Assembly (NCBI RefSeq): GCF_900177245.1
Contig: NZ_FXBM01000001.1
Span: 434,001-498,000 of the forward strand
DNA from: Rathayibacter oskolensis
GTDB lineage: Bacteria > Actinomycetota > Actinomycetes > Actinomycetales > Microbacteriaceae
Direction of reading: 5' to 3'
DNA: 64,000 nucleotides
In this document: positions 45,272 to 61,273 of the stretch, piece by piece
Layout: every line of letters begins with the position of its first letter
Numbering within the stretch: position 1 is the stretch's first letter
The notes under the pieces: generated by a model
What the model was told of the DNA's origin: nothing
Seen by the model: the letters and a program-made list of their open reading frames with translations, nothing else
The model's database searches: none
Program-made: the position numbers and the translations under genes

Positions 45272-46120
45272 CTAGTGGGTTCCGATCCATCCCCGCATGG
45301 CGGACTGCACTCGGGACCCGTCGACGTCGGCCAGCTTCAGCCCGGCGAACTGCCGCGCCCAGTCGGAGGTCTGCACGCGGAACGGAGCCTCAGCGGCCCG
45401 CAGCACCTGGAGCACGACCGCGGCGACGTCGCCCGGATCCTGCGCGCTGCTGGAGGAGAAGGCGGAGGCGGTGCGGTCGAGGTAGGAGCTCAGCGCGGAG
45501 GCGTAGGGGCCGGCCTGAGCGAGCATCGCGCGGGCGTCGATCCCGACGTTCTCGACGAAACTGCTGCGCACAGCACCCGGCTCGATCAGCGAGACCTGCA
45601 CCCCGACGGCGCGGGCGACCGGCGCCAGCGCCTCGAAGAACCCCTCGACCGCGAACTTGGCCGCGCAGTAGTCCTCGTTGAACGGCTGGCCGACGACGCC
45701 TCCGACGCTCGACACCGTGACGACCCGCCCGCGCGAGGAGCGCAGCAGCGGCATCGCCGCCCGCGTGACGGCGACCGTGCCGAAGAAGTTGACCTCCATC
45801 ACCCGGCGCAGCTCGTCCGGATCCTCGAGCTCGACCGTGCCGATGTGCCCGGCTCCCGCGTTGTTCACGAGCGCGTCGAGTCCGCCGTGGGCGCTCTCGA
45901 CGTGCGCGAGGCAGGCGGCGACGGAGGCGGGATCGGTCACGTCGAGCGCCACCACGTCGAGGTCGACGCGTGCCTGGTCGGCGGCGGAGCGGAGGCCGTC
46001 GGCGCGCGAGGTGTCGCGGACCGTCGCGACCACACTCCAGCCCGAGCGGCCGGCCTCGATCGCCGTCGCCCGGCCGATCCCGGTCGAGGTCCCTGTGACG
46101 AGGAGGACGGGTCGGGGCAT
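45272..46120 (-). CDS. Short-chain dehydrogenase/reductase
   Basis: 282 residues. The NAD(P)-binding motif is LLVTGTSTGIGRATAIEAG, the adenine-stabilising motif NNAGAG, the catalytic Ser in VTVSSVGG and Tyr/Lys in DYCAAK. It is a classical SDR. The substrate is unknown. The ATG at 46120 fits the Rossmann start; the frame open to 46321 extends upstream without resemblance. Monocistronic; a 107-bp gap separates it from the DUF1684 gene. Confidence 0.9.
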   Translation of the reverse strand: MPRPVLLVTGTSTGIGRATAIEAGRSGWSVVATVRDTSRADGLRSAADQARVDLDVVALDVTDPASVAACLAHVESAHGGLDALVNNAGAGHIGTVELEDPDELRRVMEVNFFGTVAVTRAAMPLLRSSRGRVVTVSSVGGVVGQPFNEDYCAAKFAVEGFFEALAPVARAVGVQVSLIEPGAVRSSFVENVGIDARAMLAQAGPYASALSSYLDRTASAFSSSSAQDPGDVAAVVLQVLRAAEAPFRVQTSDWARQFAGLKLADVDGSRVQSAMRGWIGTH

Positions 46121-46227
46121 GCTGGTTCCTGCTTTCCGGCGCGGAGCGCGCACCGCCCGGAGGCTATCGGCCGAGGCTCCGAGGCCGCCCAGTCCGCCCT
46201 GGCACCGGCTACCGAGGCCCCGCTCCG

Positions 46228-46968
46228 TCAGCCCTTGTAGCGCTCGCCGACCGGCACCTCGACCGCGAGGGTGTTGCCCTGCTGCGCGAGCGGGCACGCC
46301 CACGCCGGGTCGTAGGCGCACGACGGGTTGTAGGCGAAGTTGAAGTCGAGCACGAGGGTCGACGGCGTGGATCCCGGCCCGAGGTCCGCTCCCTTGACCG
46401 TGTCCAGGAGGTAGCGCCCGCCGCCGTAGGTGCCTCCCGGGGTGCCGGCCAGAGCGTCCTTGACCGGCAGGAACAGCCCGCCGCCGTAGGAGCCGAGCCG
46501 CCAGACGTCGAGCGTCCCGGCGTCCGGAATCGCGACGGTGCCGACGAGGTCGAACGGCACCACGCCGTCGGTCCCGGTCTCGACGTCCATCCGGCGCGCC
46601 TCCTCGGCCGGCTCGACCTCGAGCTCGAACCGCCAGGAGGCGTCGTACGGCGCGATCGGCAGCGAGCGGAAGTGCGCCCGGTCCTCCGGCAGCAGGGGAG
46701 TGGAGGGGTGGCGGGCGAAGAGCGCGTTCCTCCCGCGGATCCAGGTGGCATGAGCGGCGAGCAGATCGACGTTCGAGAGTCGGCGCACCTCGGCGTAGAG
46801 GGCGTGCACGTGGCGGCGCCAGTCGGCGACCTCGACCGCGGAGGCGAGGCGGCGGCGGGGCGACACCACGTCGTCCTCCGGCTCCTCCTCGCCCGAGGGC
46901 CAGCGGAAGCGCAGCAGCTCGCTGCGGGAGAGCTCGATCGCCTCCTCAGCGGTGCCGTCGGGGCTCAC
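46228..46968 (-). CDS. DUF1684 domain-containing protein
   Basis: 246 residues. Conserved blocks of DUF1684 are present: VRRLSNVDLLAAHATWIRGR, then SWRFELEVEPAEE, and the C-terminal TVKGADLGPGSTPSTLVLDF then YNPSCAYDPAWACPLAQQGN. The family is cytoplasmic and of unknown function. The GTG at 46968 overlaps the upstream SRPBCC gene's stop (GTGA), so the two are coupled. Confidence 0.8.
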   Translation of the reverse strand: MSPDGTAEEAIELSRSELLRFRWPSGEEEPEDDVVSPRRRLASAVEVADWRRHVHALYAEVRRLSNVDLLAAHATWIRGRNALFARHPSTPLLPEDRAHFRSLPIAPYDASWRFELEVEPAEEARRMDVETGTDGVVPFDLVGTVAIPDAGTLDVWRLGSYGGGLFLPVKDALAGTPGGTYGGGRYLLDTVKGADLGPGSTPSTLVLDFNFAYNPSCAYDPAWACPLAQQGNTLAVEVPVGERYKG

Positions 46969-47474
46969 GCCGCCGCCTCCCCGCGCGGGCGGGTGTCGGC
47001 GCCGACGTCGTGCCGCCAGCTCGGTGCGAGCGCGCGGATCCGGATCCCGCGCCACTGCCAGAACGCCCACATCGACGGCCAGACGGCGAGGGAGGCGATC
47101 CCCGCGTCGAACTCGAGCCGGTCGCGGAACAGGGTGCGCCCGTCGGGCAGTGCGGCGACCGCCATCCGGTGGTCCCAGGCCGTGATCAGCCGGAGCGCGC
47201 CCGAGAGCGGCGCGCCGTTGTCGCGGAGGATCCGCACGTCCGGCATCGACGGCACCCGTCGGTACGAGAGGTCGATCTCCTGCGCGCCCATCGGGATGAG
47301 GCCGAGAGCGTCCATGGCCACGTCGTGCGGGCCGAGGCCCCACGTGGGCTGGAAGCCGCCCTCGTCGAGCGACGCCGCGGTCAGCAGCGGCGACATCACC
47401 TCGCGGAACACGGCCGGACTCTGCAGGGCGCGCCAGGCGGAGTCGGCGTCGGTGTCGAGCACGTGCTTCAGCAT
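46965..47474 (-). CDS. SRPBCC-like protein
   Basis: 169 residues. It begins MLKHVLDTDADSAWRALQSP, the usual START/SRPBCC opening strand and helix, continues through LTAASLDEGGFQPTWGLGPHD and ends in a helix WPSMWAFWQWRGIRI. SRPBCC proteins bind hydrophobic ligands; the ligand is unknown. The ATG at 47474 has GGAGG about 10 bases upstream; in-frame GTGs at 47480-47483 are alternatives. Coupled by overlap to the DUF1684 gene and transcribed divergently from the 47577 gene. Confidence 0.65.
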   Translation of the reverse strand: MLKHVLDTDADSAWRALQSPAVFREVMSPLLTAASLDEGGFQPTWGLGPHDVAMDALGLIPMGAQEIDLSYRRVPSMPDVRILRDNGAPLSGALRLITAWDHRMAVAALPDGRTLFRDRLEFDAGIASLAVWPSMWAFWQWRGIRIRALAPSWRHDVGADTRPRGEAAA

Positions 47475-47576
47475 CACCTTCACGCCTCCATCCTCCCCCG
47501 CCCGCCGCCGGGCGGGAACCGGGTGCGCGGCGGCGGTCCGGCGTGTATGGCCTCGCGCGCTCGCTACCGTTGACGG

Positions 47577-48113
47577 GTGACCGCCGCGCCCTCCGCCTTC
47601 GATCAGGCGAACTACCAGATCCGCTTCGACTGGGGTTCCCGCGCCCTCCGGGCCCTCGCGCCCGCCGACATCACCGTCGTCGTCGACGCCCTCCCCGGAG
47701 GCGCAGCGGAGCCCGATCTCGCCGGGATCGACGGCCGCGTGGTGCGGTCGGGGCTCGCCGACCGGTCGGCGGTCGCCCGCTGGATCCTCGAGCGCCAGCA
47801 CGAGAACGGCGGGCGCACCAGCGTGAACGTCGTGGCGGTCGGCGAGATCGACGACGCGGGCGAGGGCCGCTTCGCGATGGAGGACCAGCTCGCCGCCGGT
47901 GCACTGATCGACGCCCTGATCGGTCTCGGGATCGACCACGTCTCGCCCGACGCGGCCGTCGCCTCCGCGTCCTACGAGGGACTGCGCCGAGCGTGCGGGC
48001 ATCTGCTGTCGGCGTCTCCCTCCGGTCGGGTGCTGACGGCCGCGGGTCGCGGCGACGCCGTGCGGGAGGCGGCGCGCGTCGACTCGGTCGACCGCGTCAC
48101 CGTGCTGCGCTGA
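47577..48113 (+). CDS. 2-phosphosulfolactate phosphatase-like (ComB family) protein
   Basis: 178 residues starting at a GTG. The ComB-type strand NYQIRFDWGSRALRAL and ADITVVVDAL are present, and the C-terminal helical half (EDQLAAGALIDALIGLGIDH) fits the family core. It is shorter than typical ComB (about 235 residues), missing part of the middle region, so true sulfolactate phosphatase activity is doubtful. Monocistronic. Confidence 0.65.
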   Translation: MTAAPSAFDQANYQIRFDWGSRALRALAPADITVVVDALPGGAAEPDLAGIDGRVVRSGLADRSAVARWILERQHENGGRTSVNVVAVGEIDDAGEGRFAMEDQLAAGALIDALIGLGIDHVSPDAAVASASYEGLRRACGHLLSASPSGRVLTAAGRGDAVREAARVDSVDRVTVLR

Positions 48114-48133
48114 TCGCGGAGGCGCCCTCCTCC

Positions 48134-48262
48134 GTGCGGTCTGCAGGTGCCGTGCGATCTGCAGATGCCGGTGCGATCTGCAGGTGCGGCTGCGGTCTGC
48201 AGGCGTCAGCGCGATCTGCAGGTGTCGGTGCGATCTGCAGGAGCCGGTGCGGTCTGCAGGTG
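48134..48262. repeat. Short tandem repeats (GTGCGATCTGCAGGTG type)
   Basis: Seven degenerate units of about 18-20 bp built on GTGCG(A/G)TCTGCAGGTG occur between 48134 and 48262. A reverse-oriented relative, CACCTGCAGATCGCAC, lies at 48317-48332. The 328-bp gap between the ComB-like and DUF427 genes holds no gene. The repeats can fold back on the inverted unit. Confidence 0.8.
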
Positions 48263-48441
48263 ATGCCGGCTTCCGGCGACGAGCGGATGCGGCGGATCGC
48301 CCGTTCCGGCGATGAGCACCTGCAGATCGCACGAACTCCTGCGAATCGCACCCCCGCGCACCCGGCCGACCCCGGGCGGCGTAGCGTTCCCCAGGGGCGG
48401 AGCTCCGCCCGATCCGACCACCCGACCGAAAGCAGATCCGC

Positions 48442-48744
48442 ATGAAAGCCGTCCTCAACGACGTCGTCCTCGCCGACGCGCCCGACTCCGACCTGATCTC
48501 GATCGAGGGCAACTGGTACTTCCCGCCCTCGAGCGTCACGACCGATCTGCTCGAGCCGAGCGACACCCCCTACACCTGCCCCTGGAAGGGCGAGTGCCAG
48601 TACTTCTCCGTGAAGTCCGACGGCGGACTCCTCAAGGACCGCGCCTGGTCGTACCCGCAGCCCTACCCGACGGCGTTCGACCGCGTCGGCAAGGACTTCT
48701 CGGGCTACGTCGCCTTCTGGAAAGAGGTGAAGGTCGTCGACTGA
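48442..48744 (+). CDS. DUF427 domain-containing protein
   Basis: 100 residues, the standard DUF427 length. MKAVLNDVVLADAP opens a small beta-rich fold; GNWYFPPSSV, PYTCPWKGECQYFSV and SYPQPYPTA are the conserved aromatic-rich core. Function unknown; it is a cytoplasmic small domain widespread in actinobacteria and proteobacteria. Its ATG follows GAAAGCAG. Monocistronic. Confidence 0.9.
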   Translation: MKAVLNDVVLADAPDSDLISIEGNWYFPPSSVTTDLLEPSDTPYTCPWKGECQYFSVKSDGGLLKDRAWSYPQPYPTAFDRVGKDFSGYVAFWKEVKVVD

Positions 48745-48948
48745 CGACCTTCACCCCTCTGATCTCCCGGTCGGAGGCCGCACCGCGGGAGCCCGCATCC
48801 CGCTGACGGAGCCCTCCGACGTCCTGCTGATCGAGCAGCCCGCGGAGCGGGCGTATCGAGACCCCCCTCCCCGAGGTCCCGTTGCGCCCGCACCCGCCGC
48901 TCGACCGCCCGGCGCTCACCGCAGCGACGACGCGTCCCGCACCAGCGG

Positions 48949-49575
48949 TCAGCGCCCCTCGCGCTCCGCGGTCCGGAGGCGGTGCGCGCGGACCTTCGCG
49001 CGGTTCCCGCAGCGCTGCATCGAGCACCATCGGCGGGTCCCCGCCCGAGAGACGTCGAGGTAGAGCAGTCGGCAGTCCTCCGCCGCGCAGCGTCGCAGGC
49101 GCCCGGCGGTGCCGCCTCCGAGCAGGTCGACCGCTTCCCGCGCGATCGTCGAGAGCGCCTGCAGGGCGCCGGCACTCGTCCGACCCGCCTGCCGAGCGCC
49201 GCCCGAGAGCACCGGAGGGATGTCCGGCATCGCCGCCAGCAGGTTCACCACGTCGACGTCGCCCGCATCGCCTGGCGTGCCCGCCTCGGCGGCTGCGGCG
49301 AGCCGCGCGATCGCGGCCCTGAGCATCAGGGCGTCGGCGAGGCGAGCACCGGCGGCCCCCTCGCCGACCGCATCGAAGCGCTCGGCGATCCACGCCGCGA
49401 GAGCGGAGTCCGAGTCGAGTCGCTCTCCCGGCGCTCCGAGCATCGGACCGGAGTGGGCGAAGTCGAGCGCCGGGTTGCCGGAGTCGAACCACCAGCGCCG
49501 CCCGTCCGCCTCCTCGAGCCACTGGCCCGTGCCGGGCGTCCGGCCCCTGATCACCCGGGCGTGCGGCTCGGTCAT
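48949..49575 (-). CDS. CGNR zinc-finger protein (probable transcription regulator)
   Basis: 208 residues. The C-terminal treble-clef-like finger reads CAAEDCRLLYLDVSRAGTRR then WCSMQRCGNRAKVRAHR, with the CGNR signature. The N-terminal ~150 residues form the helical domain of this family (ALDFAHSGPMLGAPGERLDS). Likely a DNA-binding regulator with a ligand-binding N-terminus. Its ATG overlaps the SprT-like gene's stop (ATGA). Confidence 0.85.
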   Translation of the reverse strand: MTEPHARVIRGRTPGTGQWLEEADGRRWWFDSGNPALDFAHSGPMLGAPGERLDSDSALAAWIAERFDAVGEGAAGARLADALMLRAAIARLAAAAEAGTPGDAGDVDVVNLLAAMPDIPPVLSGGARQAGRTSAGALQALSTIAREAVDLLGGGTAGRLRRCAAEDCRLLYLDVSRAGTRRWCSMQRCGNRAKVRAHRLRTAEREGR

Positions 49576-50078
49576 CGCGGCGTCCGGCCGGTCCCGGCAG
49601 CGCCTCCCGCGGCTCGGTCGGGTGCGGCCACATCGCGCCGCCTCCACTGGATCTCGTTCGCCGAGTCGAACCGGCGAGCGCAGCGCCCGCAGGCGAGCGG
49701 ACGACTCGGCCGCCGGTGCCGGTAGAAGAGGTGCCCGCTCGGGCAGGAGCCGACCCATGGCGCCAGCTCGTCGGCGGTCGGGTTGCTGTGCGTCCGCGTG
49801 CCCGTGTAGCCGAGCCGTGCGGCGATCCGCCGCCACTGGGGCCCGTGCGCCGCGCTCGGCCCCGCGAGGGCGTGCGCGATCTCGTGGAGGAGCGTCTGAC
49901 GCACCTCCTCGTCGCTCCACCGCGAGGCGAGGTGACGCGACACGGTGATCCTCCTGGTGCCCCAGTGGCAGGCTCCGCCGCGGGTGCGCGCGTGGTCGAA
50001 GGCGAAGCTCCAGGAGTCGTCGAGGTGCGCGCCGATCAGCTCGTCGGCCCACTCGGCGACCCGGTCGAGTTCAGCCAC
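49572..50078 (-). CDS. SprT-like zinc metalloprotein
   Basis: 168 residues. The zinc-protease signature HEIAHALAG follows an ITVSRHLASRWSDEEVRQTL helix. A C-terminal zinc-ribbon-like segment (CPSGHLFYRHRR then CGRCARRF) matches SprT/Spartan-type proteins, which act on DNA-protein crosslinks or have unknown roles in bacteria. Coupled to the CGNR gene downstream (four-base overlap), and 27 bp after the TPR-like gene's stop. Confidence 0.85.
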   Translation of the reverse strand: MAELDRVAEWADELIGAHLDDSWSFAFDHARTRGGACHWGTRRITVSRHLASRWSDEEVRQTLLHEIAHALAGPSAAHGPQWRRIAARLGYTGTRTHSNPTADELAPWVGSCPSGHLFYRHRRPSRPLACGRCARRFDSANEIQWRRRDVAAPDRAAGGAAGTGRTPR

Positions 50079-50105
50079 GCATCCGCTCCGTCGTCGGGGG
50101 AGTCG

Positions 50106-50684
50106 TCAGGACTCGTCGTGATCGGCGCGACGGCGGCCGCGCACCGAGCCGTCCGCCCTCGGGCCACGGGTCGACTCGTCCTGGAACTCGGTCGCCGCGG
50201 CGAAGCCCAGGCGCGCCACCTCGAGCTCCTCCTCCGGAACGCCCACGCGCTCGCCGAGAGCGGTCGCCGCGTCGAAGTCCCGGGCGGCACGGGCGTAGTC
50301 CGCCAGCTCGAAGAAGGTGAGTCCGCGGTGCTTGAGGGCGAGCGAGTGCTCCAGGTGCCACTCGTGCGTCCGCGCCTCGTCGACGCAGAGAGCGAGCTCC
50401 GAGAGCGCCTCGTCGGTGCGGCCCCGCAGATGCATCAGGCGGGCGCGGCGGACGCGGGCCGACAGCAGCTCCGCGCGGTCGCCGGAGAAGCGGGTGCGGC
50501 GGACCGCCTCCGTGGCGACGTCCCAGGCCTCGTCGACCCGGTCGAGCAGGCGCAGGAGCTCGGCCTTCTCGGTGAGGGCGGCGAGACTGCGCAGGGCGCC
50601 GATCTCCTCGAGGCGCGCCTGGGCGGCGTCGACGTCGACCTCCTCGCGGAGCGTCGCGGGGTCGTGGCGGATGATGATGCTCAG
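50106..50684 (-). CDS. TPR-like helical protein with probable non-AUG start
   Basis: Open frame with regular helix pairs (AALTEKAELLRLLDRVDEAW, then RAELLSARVRRARLMHLRGR, then LTFFELADYARAARDFDAAT) resembling tetratricopeptide repeats. The first ATG is at 50435, inside the repeat region, and would remove about 80 residues of consistent helical pattern. I place the start at a CTG (50684) preceded by GAGGA, giving SIIIRHDPATLREEVDVDAA. A CTG start is rare; a different upstream codon or frameshift is possible. The function is unknown. Confidence 0.55.
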   Translation of the reverse strand: MSIIIRHDPATLREEVDVDAAQARLEEIGALRSLAALTEKAELLRLLDRVDEAWDVATEAVRRTRFSGDRAELLSARVRRARLMHLRGRTDEALSELALCVDEARTHEWHLEHSLALKHRGLTFFELADYARAARDFDAATALGERVGVPEEELEVARLGFAAATEFQDESTRGPRADGSVRGRRRADHDES

Positions 50685-50805
50685 GGCGATGCTTCCTCGA
50701 GGGTGCGGATCCGGATCGTCGCTGACGAGAGGACGGGAGGGGCGAGAGCCCCGGCCAGTTTACGGGCACGCTCGACCGCGGCCCCCCGACTCGCGGATTC
50801 CCGCC

Positions 50806-51696
50806 TCAGCCCCGCCGCACCTGGAAGATGCTGCGGGCGGGCAGCGGCGAGGGCGTCGCCGTGTCGTCGGTGACGACGGAGGCGCCCGCCACGAAGTTCT
50901 CGAGCTCGCGTCCCTGCACGAGCTTCGACGGCGCGGGGTCGGAGGCGAGCCGGCGCGGCAGGCCGTCGAGGGGGAGGGGCGACGGCGAGGCCAGCATGAC
51001 GACGTTCCCGAAGCGCTTGGCCTTGAGCATCTGCGTGTCGGTCACGATCGCGACGTGCGCGAAGACGGAGGAGAGGGTCGCGGCCTGCGCGCGGGCGAAC
51101 GCGAGCGCTCCTCCGTCGGCCACGTTCACCGCCACCACTCCCGAGGGGGCGAGCAGCGGAGCGATCTCGCGGTAGAACTCGGCGCTGGTCACGTGCGCCG
51201 GCGTCCGCGCGCCCGAGAAGATGTCGACGACCACGACGTCGACGGTGCCGCGCAGACCGGGCGGGAGCCGGCCCAGCACCTCCCGGGCGTCGCCCTGCCG
51301 GATGCGGATCTGAGCGCCGCGGGGGAGCGGCAGCGCCTCGCGCACGAGGTCGACGAGCGCGCCCTCGATCTCGACGACCTGCTGACGCGATCCGGGTCGG
51401 GTCGCCGCGACGTACCGGGGGAGGGTGAGGGCGCCCGCCCCCAGGTGCAGCGCGGTGACCGCCTCGCCCTCCGGCGCGAGCAGGTCGATCGCGTGGCCGA
51501 TGCGCCGCACGTACTCGAACGACAGGTGCTCGGGGTCGGCGAGGTCGACGTGCGACTGCGGAGTGCCGTCGACCACGAGCGTCGCCGCGTCGGCGGAGTG
51601 GCGGTCGGGCTCGATCTGCGCCACGAACCCGCTGTCCAGCACGGCTCGAGGGTGCTCGGAGTCGTCGCCGCGTCGGCGCCCGGTGCGTTCCTGCAT
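50806..51696 (-). CDS. Spermidine synthase-like methyltransferase-fold protein
   Basis: 296 residues. The AdoMet-type fold shows ALHLGAGALTLPRYVAATRP (motif I), VVEIEGALVDLVREALPLP and VDVVVVDIFSGARTPAH, as in spermidine synthase-like proteins of actinobacteria. No polyamine-biosynthesis partner is nearby, so aminopropyl transfer is not secure. The ATG at 51696 is used; the frame open to 51807 overlaps the upstream region. It is divergent from rpoB; a related gene runs off the right edge of the window. Confidence 0.75.
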   Translation of the reverse strand: MQERTGRRRGDDSEHPRAVLDSGFVAQIEPDRHSADAATLVVDGTPQSHVDLADPEHLSFEYVRRIGHAIDLLAPEGEAVTALHLGAGALTLPRYVAATRPGSRQQVVEIEGALVDLVREALPLPRGAQIRIRQGDAREVLGRLPPGLRGTVDVVVVDIFSGARTPAHVTSAEFYREIAPLLAPSGVVAVNVADGGALAFARAQAATLSSVFAHVAIVTDTQMLKAKRFGNVVMLASPSPLPLDGLPRRLASDPAPSKLVQGRELENFVAGASVVTDDTATPSPLPARSIFQVRRG

Positions 51697-52068
51697 CCGA
51701 TCAGTGTGCACGCTGCACCGGGTGCACGCCGGGCGTGCGACGGAGCCGGGGCTCGACGTCGCGGTGCCGACCGGCACCCGTATACCGGACGCCTCGACGC
51801 GATGCAAGGATCAGCACTTGCGCGGCGTGGCGAAGTCGGTCTATATTCGTACTTTGCGCTCCCGAGTACCCATGCCCTCATATTGCGGTCGGCAGGTCAC
51901 CGGAACCCGGCATCAGATGGTGGATGCCGTTGCCACACTGTAGCCCCCTCCGAAGACCGCGTCACAGCGGTCCCTGCGGCGCTGGGCACGGTGTCGGCCC
52001 GCCCGGCGGGAGCCCACTCCACACATCCCACAGATTGAGACCCGCGAGGGTCTACGGAGGTTCCTTCC
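51697..52068 (+). promoter_or_regulatory. rpoB upstream region with promoter candidate at 51818-51847
   Basis: A 372-bp gap with no gene. TTGCGC (51818-51823) and TATATT (51842-51847) are spaced 18 bp and resemble a primary sigma promoter facing rpoB, leaving a ~215-nt leader. The leader may contain attenuation structures; none is assigned. Confidence 0.5.
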
Positions 52069-55560
<3,492 letters not shown>

Positions 55561-55627
55561 TCCGCGCCAGCATCTGACGACCTCCCGTCTCTGACGAGAC
55601 ACCCTGTTTTCCGACAAGGAGAAAACA

Positions 55628-59527
<3,900 letters not shown>

Positions 59528-59534
59528 GCTGATC

Positions 59535-59578
59535 CACGAGGAAGGCCCCGCCGGGAGACCGGCGGGGCCTTCCTCGTG
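59535..59578 (+). terminator. rpoC terminator hairpin
   Basis: CACGAGGAAGGCCCCGCCGG and CCGGCGGGGCCTTCCTCGTG are perfect 20-bp arms around GAGA, starting 8 bp after the rpoC stop. No T tract follows. Confidence 0.85.
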
Positions 59579-59733
59579 TCACCGGCACGCCGGAGCGACC
59601 CACACGGGGGGTGACCTTTTCTCGGACTCCCGTGACAGAGCCCCCGGATGAATGGTTGACTTCTCTCACATCCGTCGGGTCGGCTCCCCCCAAGCCCCTC
59701 CCCTCGGAGTCGCAGCGGTGAGGAAACGCGCGG

Positions 59734-61020
59734 ATGAGATTCGTGGTCGTCGTGCTGGCCGCCCTTCTCGCGGTGGTCGGTGCCGTCGTCGTGCCCGGAG
59801 GAGCGGCCGCGGCCGCCGAGATCGCCGCGCCACCCGCGGCCTGCGGTGTCGCCCAGCTCGCGCCCGTGCTCGCCGACGATCGGGTCGACGCGGTCGCGAG
59901 CGCCTCCGTCGTGCCGATCATCGTGCTGCACGGCTGGCTCGGGACGGCGACCCACGACGGCAGCCGGACAGGCGCCTTCTCCCACCTCGTCGATCTCGTC
60001 GCGACCGACGGCATCGACGAGCCGGCCACGACCTCGGAGCGGTCGGTGATCGGGACGCTCCAGCAGATCGAGGGCTCCGCGGTCTACACCTTCGACTACC
60101 GCGATCTCGCTGCGCGCTGGGTGACGGATCCGGGGATCGCCGACGCACTCGCCTCCTCCCTGGCCTGCCTCACCCGCGCGACCGGGAACAGGGCCGTCGT
60201 CGTCGCCCATTCGATGGGCGGCCTCGCCGCACGCCAGGCGCTCAGCCAGAGCGTCGACGGCGTCCCCGTCGAGACGATGGTGTCCGACGTGATCACCTTC
60301 GGCACGCCGAACACCGGGTCCGACCTCGCCGCGCGACTCGGCGAGATCGTCGACTCCACCGGGACCGTCAGCCCTGCGGTGGTCGCGGGCCTCGAGCCGC
60401 AGAGCCGGGTGGGCATCTCGGCCCTCCTCGCCTCCTGCGGAGACGCCGCGTCCGAGGACGCCGCGAACGCCGGGAGCTGCACGGGGATGCCCATGATCGA
60501 CGCGCTCGCCTCGCAGGCGGGCATCGCGATGCGCACCGGTTCCGACGAGCTGTCCGTGCTCCCGCCGTGGCCGGCGAGCGTCCGCGTCGTCGCCCTCGCC
60601 GGCGACATCCAGGTCACGATCGCGGCGGTTCTGGGACTGCGAGTGGGTGCGGTCGATCTCGGTGACATCATCGTCGGAGCCCCTTCGGCCGAGGCGGGGG
60701 TGGACGAGTACGTGGTGTCGACCTGCCACTACACCCTGCTGTCGATGCCGGACGTGCCGGCCGTGATCGCGGAGCTCAACCCGCTCGCGCGACTGGGCGA
60801 CGCGCTGCGCTTCTCGGCGATGGTGGTCGCGATCGACTCGAGCCCGTGCCACCACGCGAACCTCATGCGCAACGTCGACCTCGCCACCCGCGCGGGCGCC
60901 GAGGCCGCGAGCGCCGTGGCCATCACTCTCGCCGGCACCGCGGGACCCGGAGTGGACGGCTCCCCGTCGCTGCGCCACCTCCCGGCCGCGGACGACGCCC
61001 GCCGACGCCCGATGCGCTGA
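59734..61020 (+). CDS. Secreted lipase-like alpha/beta hydrolase
   Basis: 428 residues. A signal peptide (about 1-28, VVVVLAALLAVVGAVVVPGG with AAAAA before the cleavage) precedes an alpha/beta hydrolase: VPIIVLHGWLGTATHDGSRT (oxyanion hole), VVVAHSMGGLAARQAL (nucleophile Ser), FGTPNTGSDLAARL. The His is probably in CHHANLM near residue 370. It resembles triacylglycerol lipases/PHB depolymerase-like esterases that act outside the cell. Monocistronic. Confidence 0.85.
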   Translation: MRFVVVVLAALLAVVGAVVVPGGAAAAAEIAAPPAACGVAQLAPVLADDRVDAVASASVVPIIVLHGWLGTATHDGSRTGAFSHLVDLVATDGIDEPATTSERSVIGTLQQIEGSAVYTFDYRDLAARWVTDPGIADALASSLACLTRATGNRAVVVAHSMGGLAARQALSQSVDGVPVETMVSDVITFGTPNTGSDLAARLGEIVDSTGTVSPAVVAGLEPQSRVGISALLASCGDAASEDAANAGSCTGMPMIDALASQAGIAMRTGSDELSVLPPWPASVRVVALAGDIQVTIAAVLGLRVGAVDLGDIIVGAPSAEAGVDEYVVSTCHYTLLSMPDVPAVIAELNPLARLGDALRFSAMVVAIDSSPCHHANLMRNVDLATRAGAEAASAVAITLAGTAGPGVDGSPSLRHLPAADDARRRPMR

Positions 61021-61273
61021 CCGCGCGCCTCTCCGGCGCGGCGGAGCGACATGATGTCCCATCCTTTGACCTGGGCGACGATCGGGCTTAGCGTCGACGT
61101 GGCCGATGGGGCGGCCGAGGGGGGACAGGCAGCGCGGCCCGCACGGTCCTCGCACCGCTCGCGGGCCGCGCCCGTCGCCCCCGGGTCGTCTCCGGGCAGA
61201 GCGATGCTGCCGCTACGCTCGCAGGCAGCGGGGTCGCCTGACGCACTCCGCGCACCCTGCCGCCGGAGACCGC

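Noticed and set aside
48134-48262. CRISPR array of short repeats
   Set aside because: Units are tandem and degenerate with no separate spacers of constant length.
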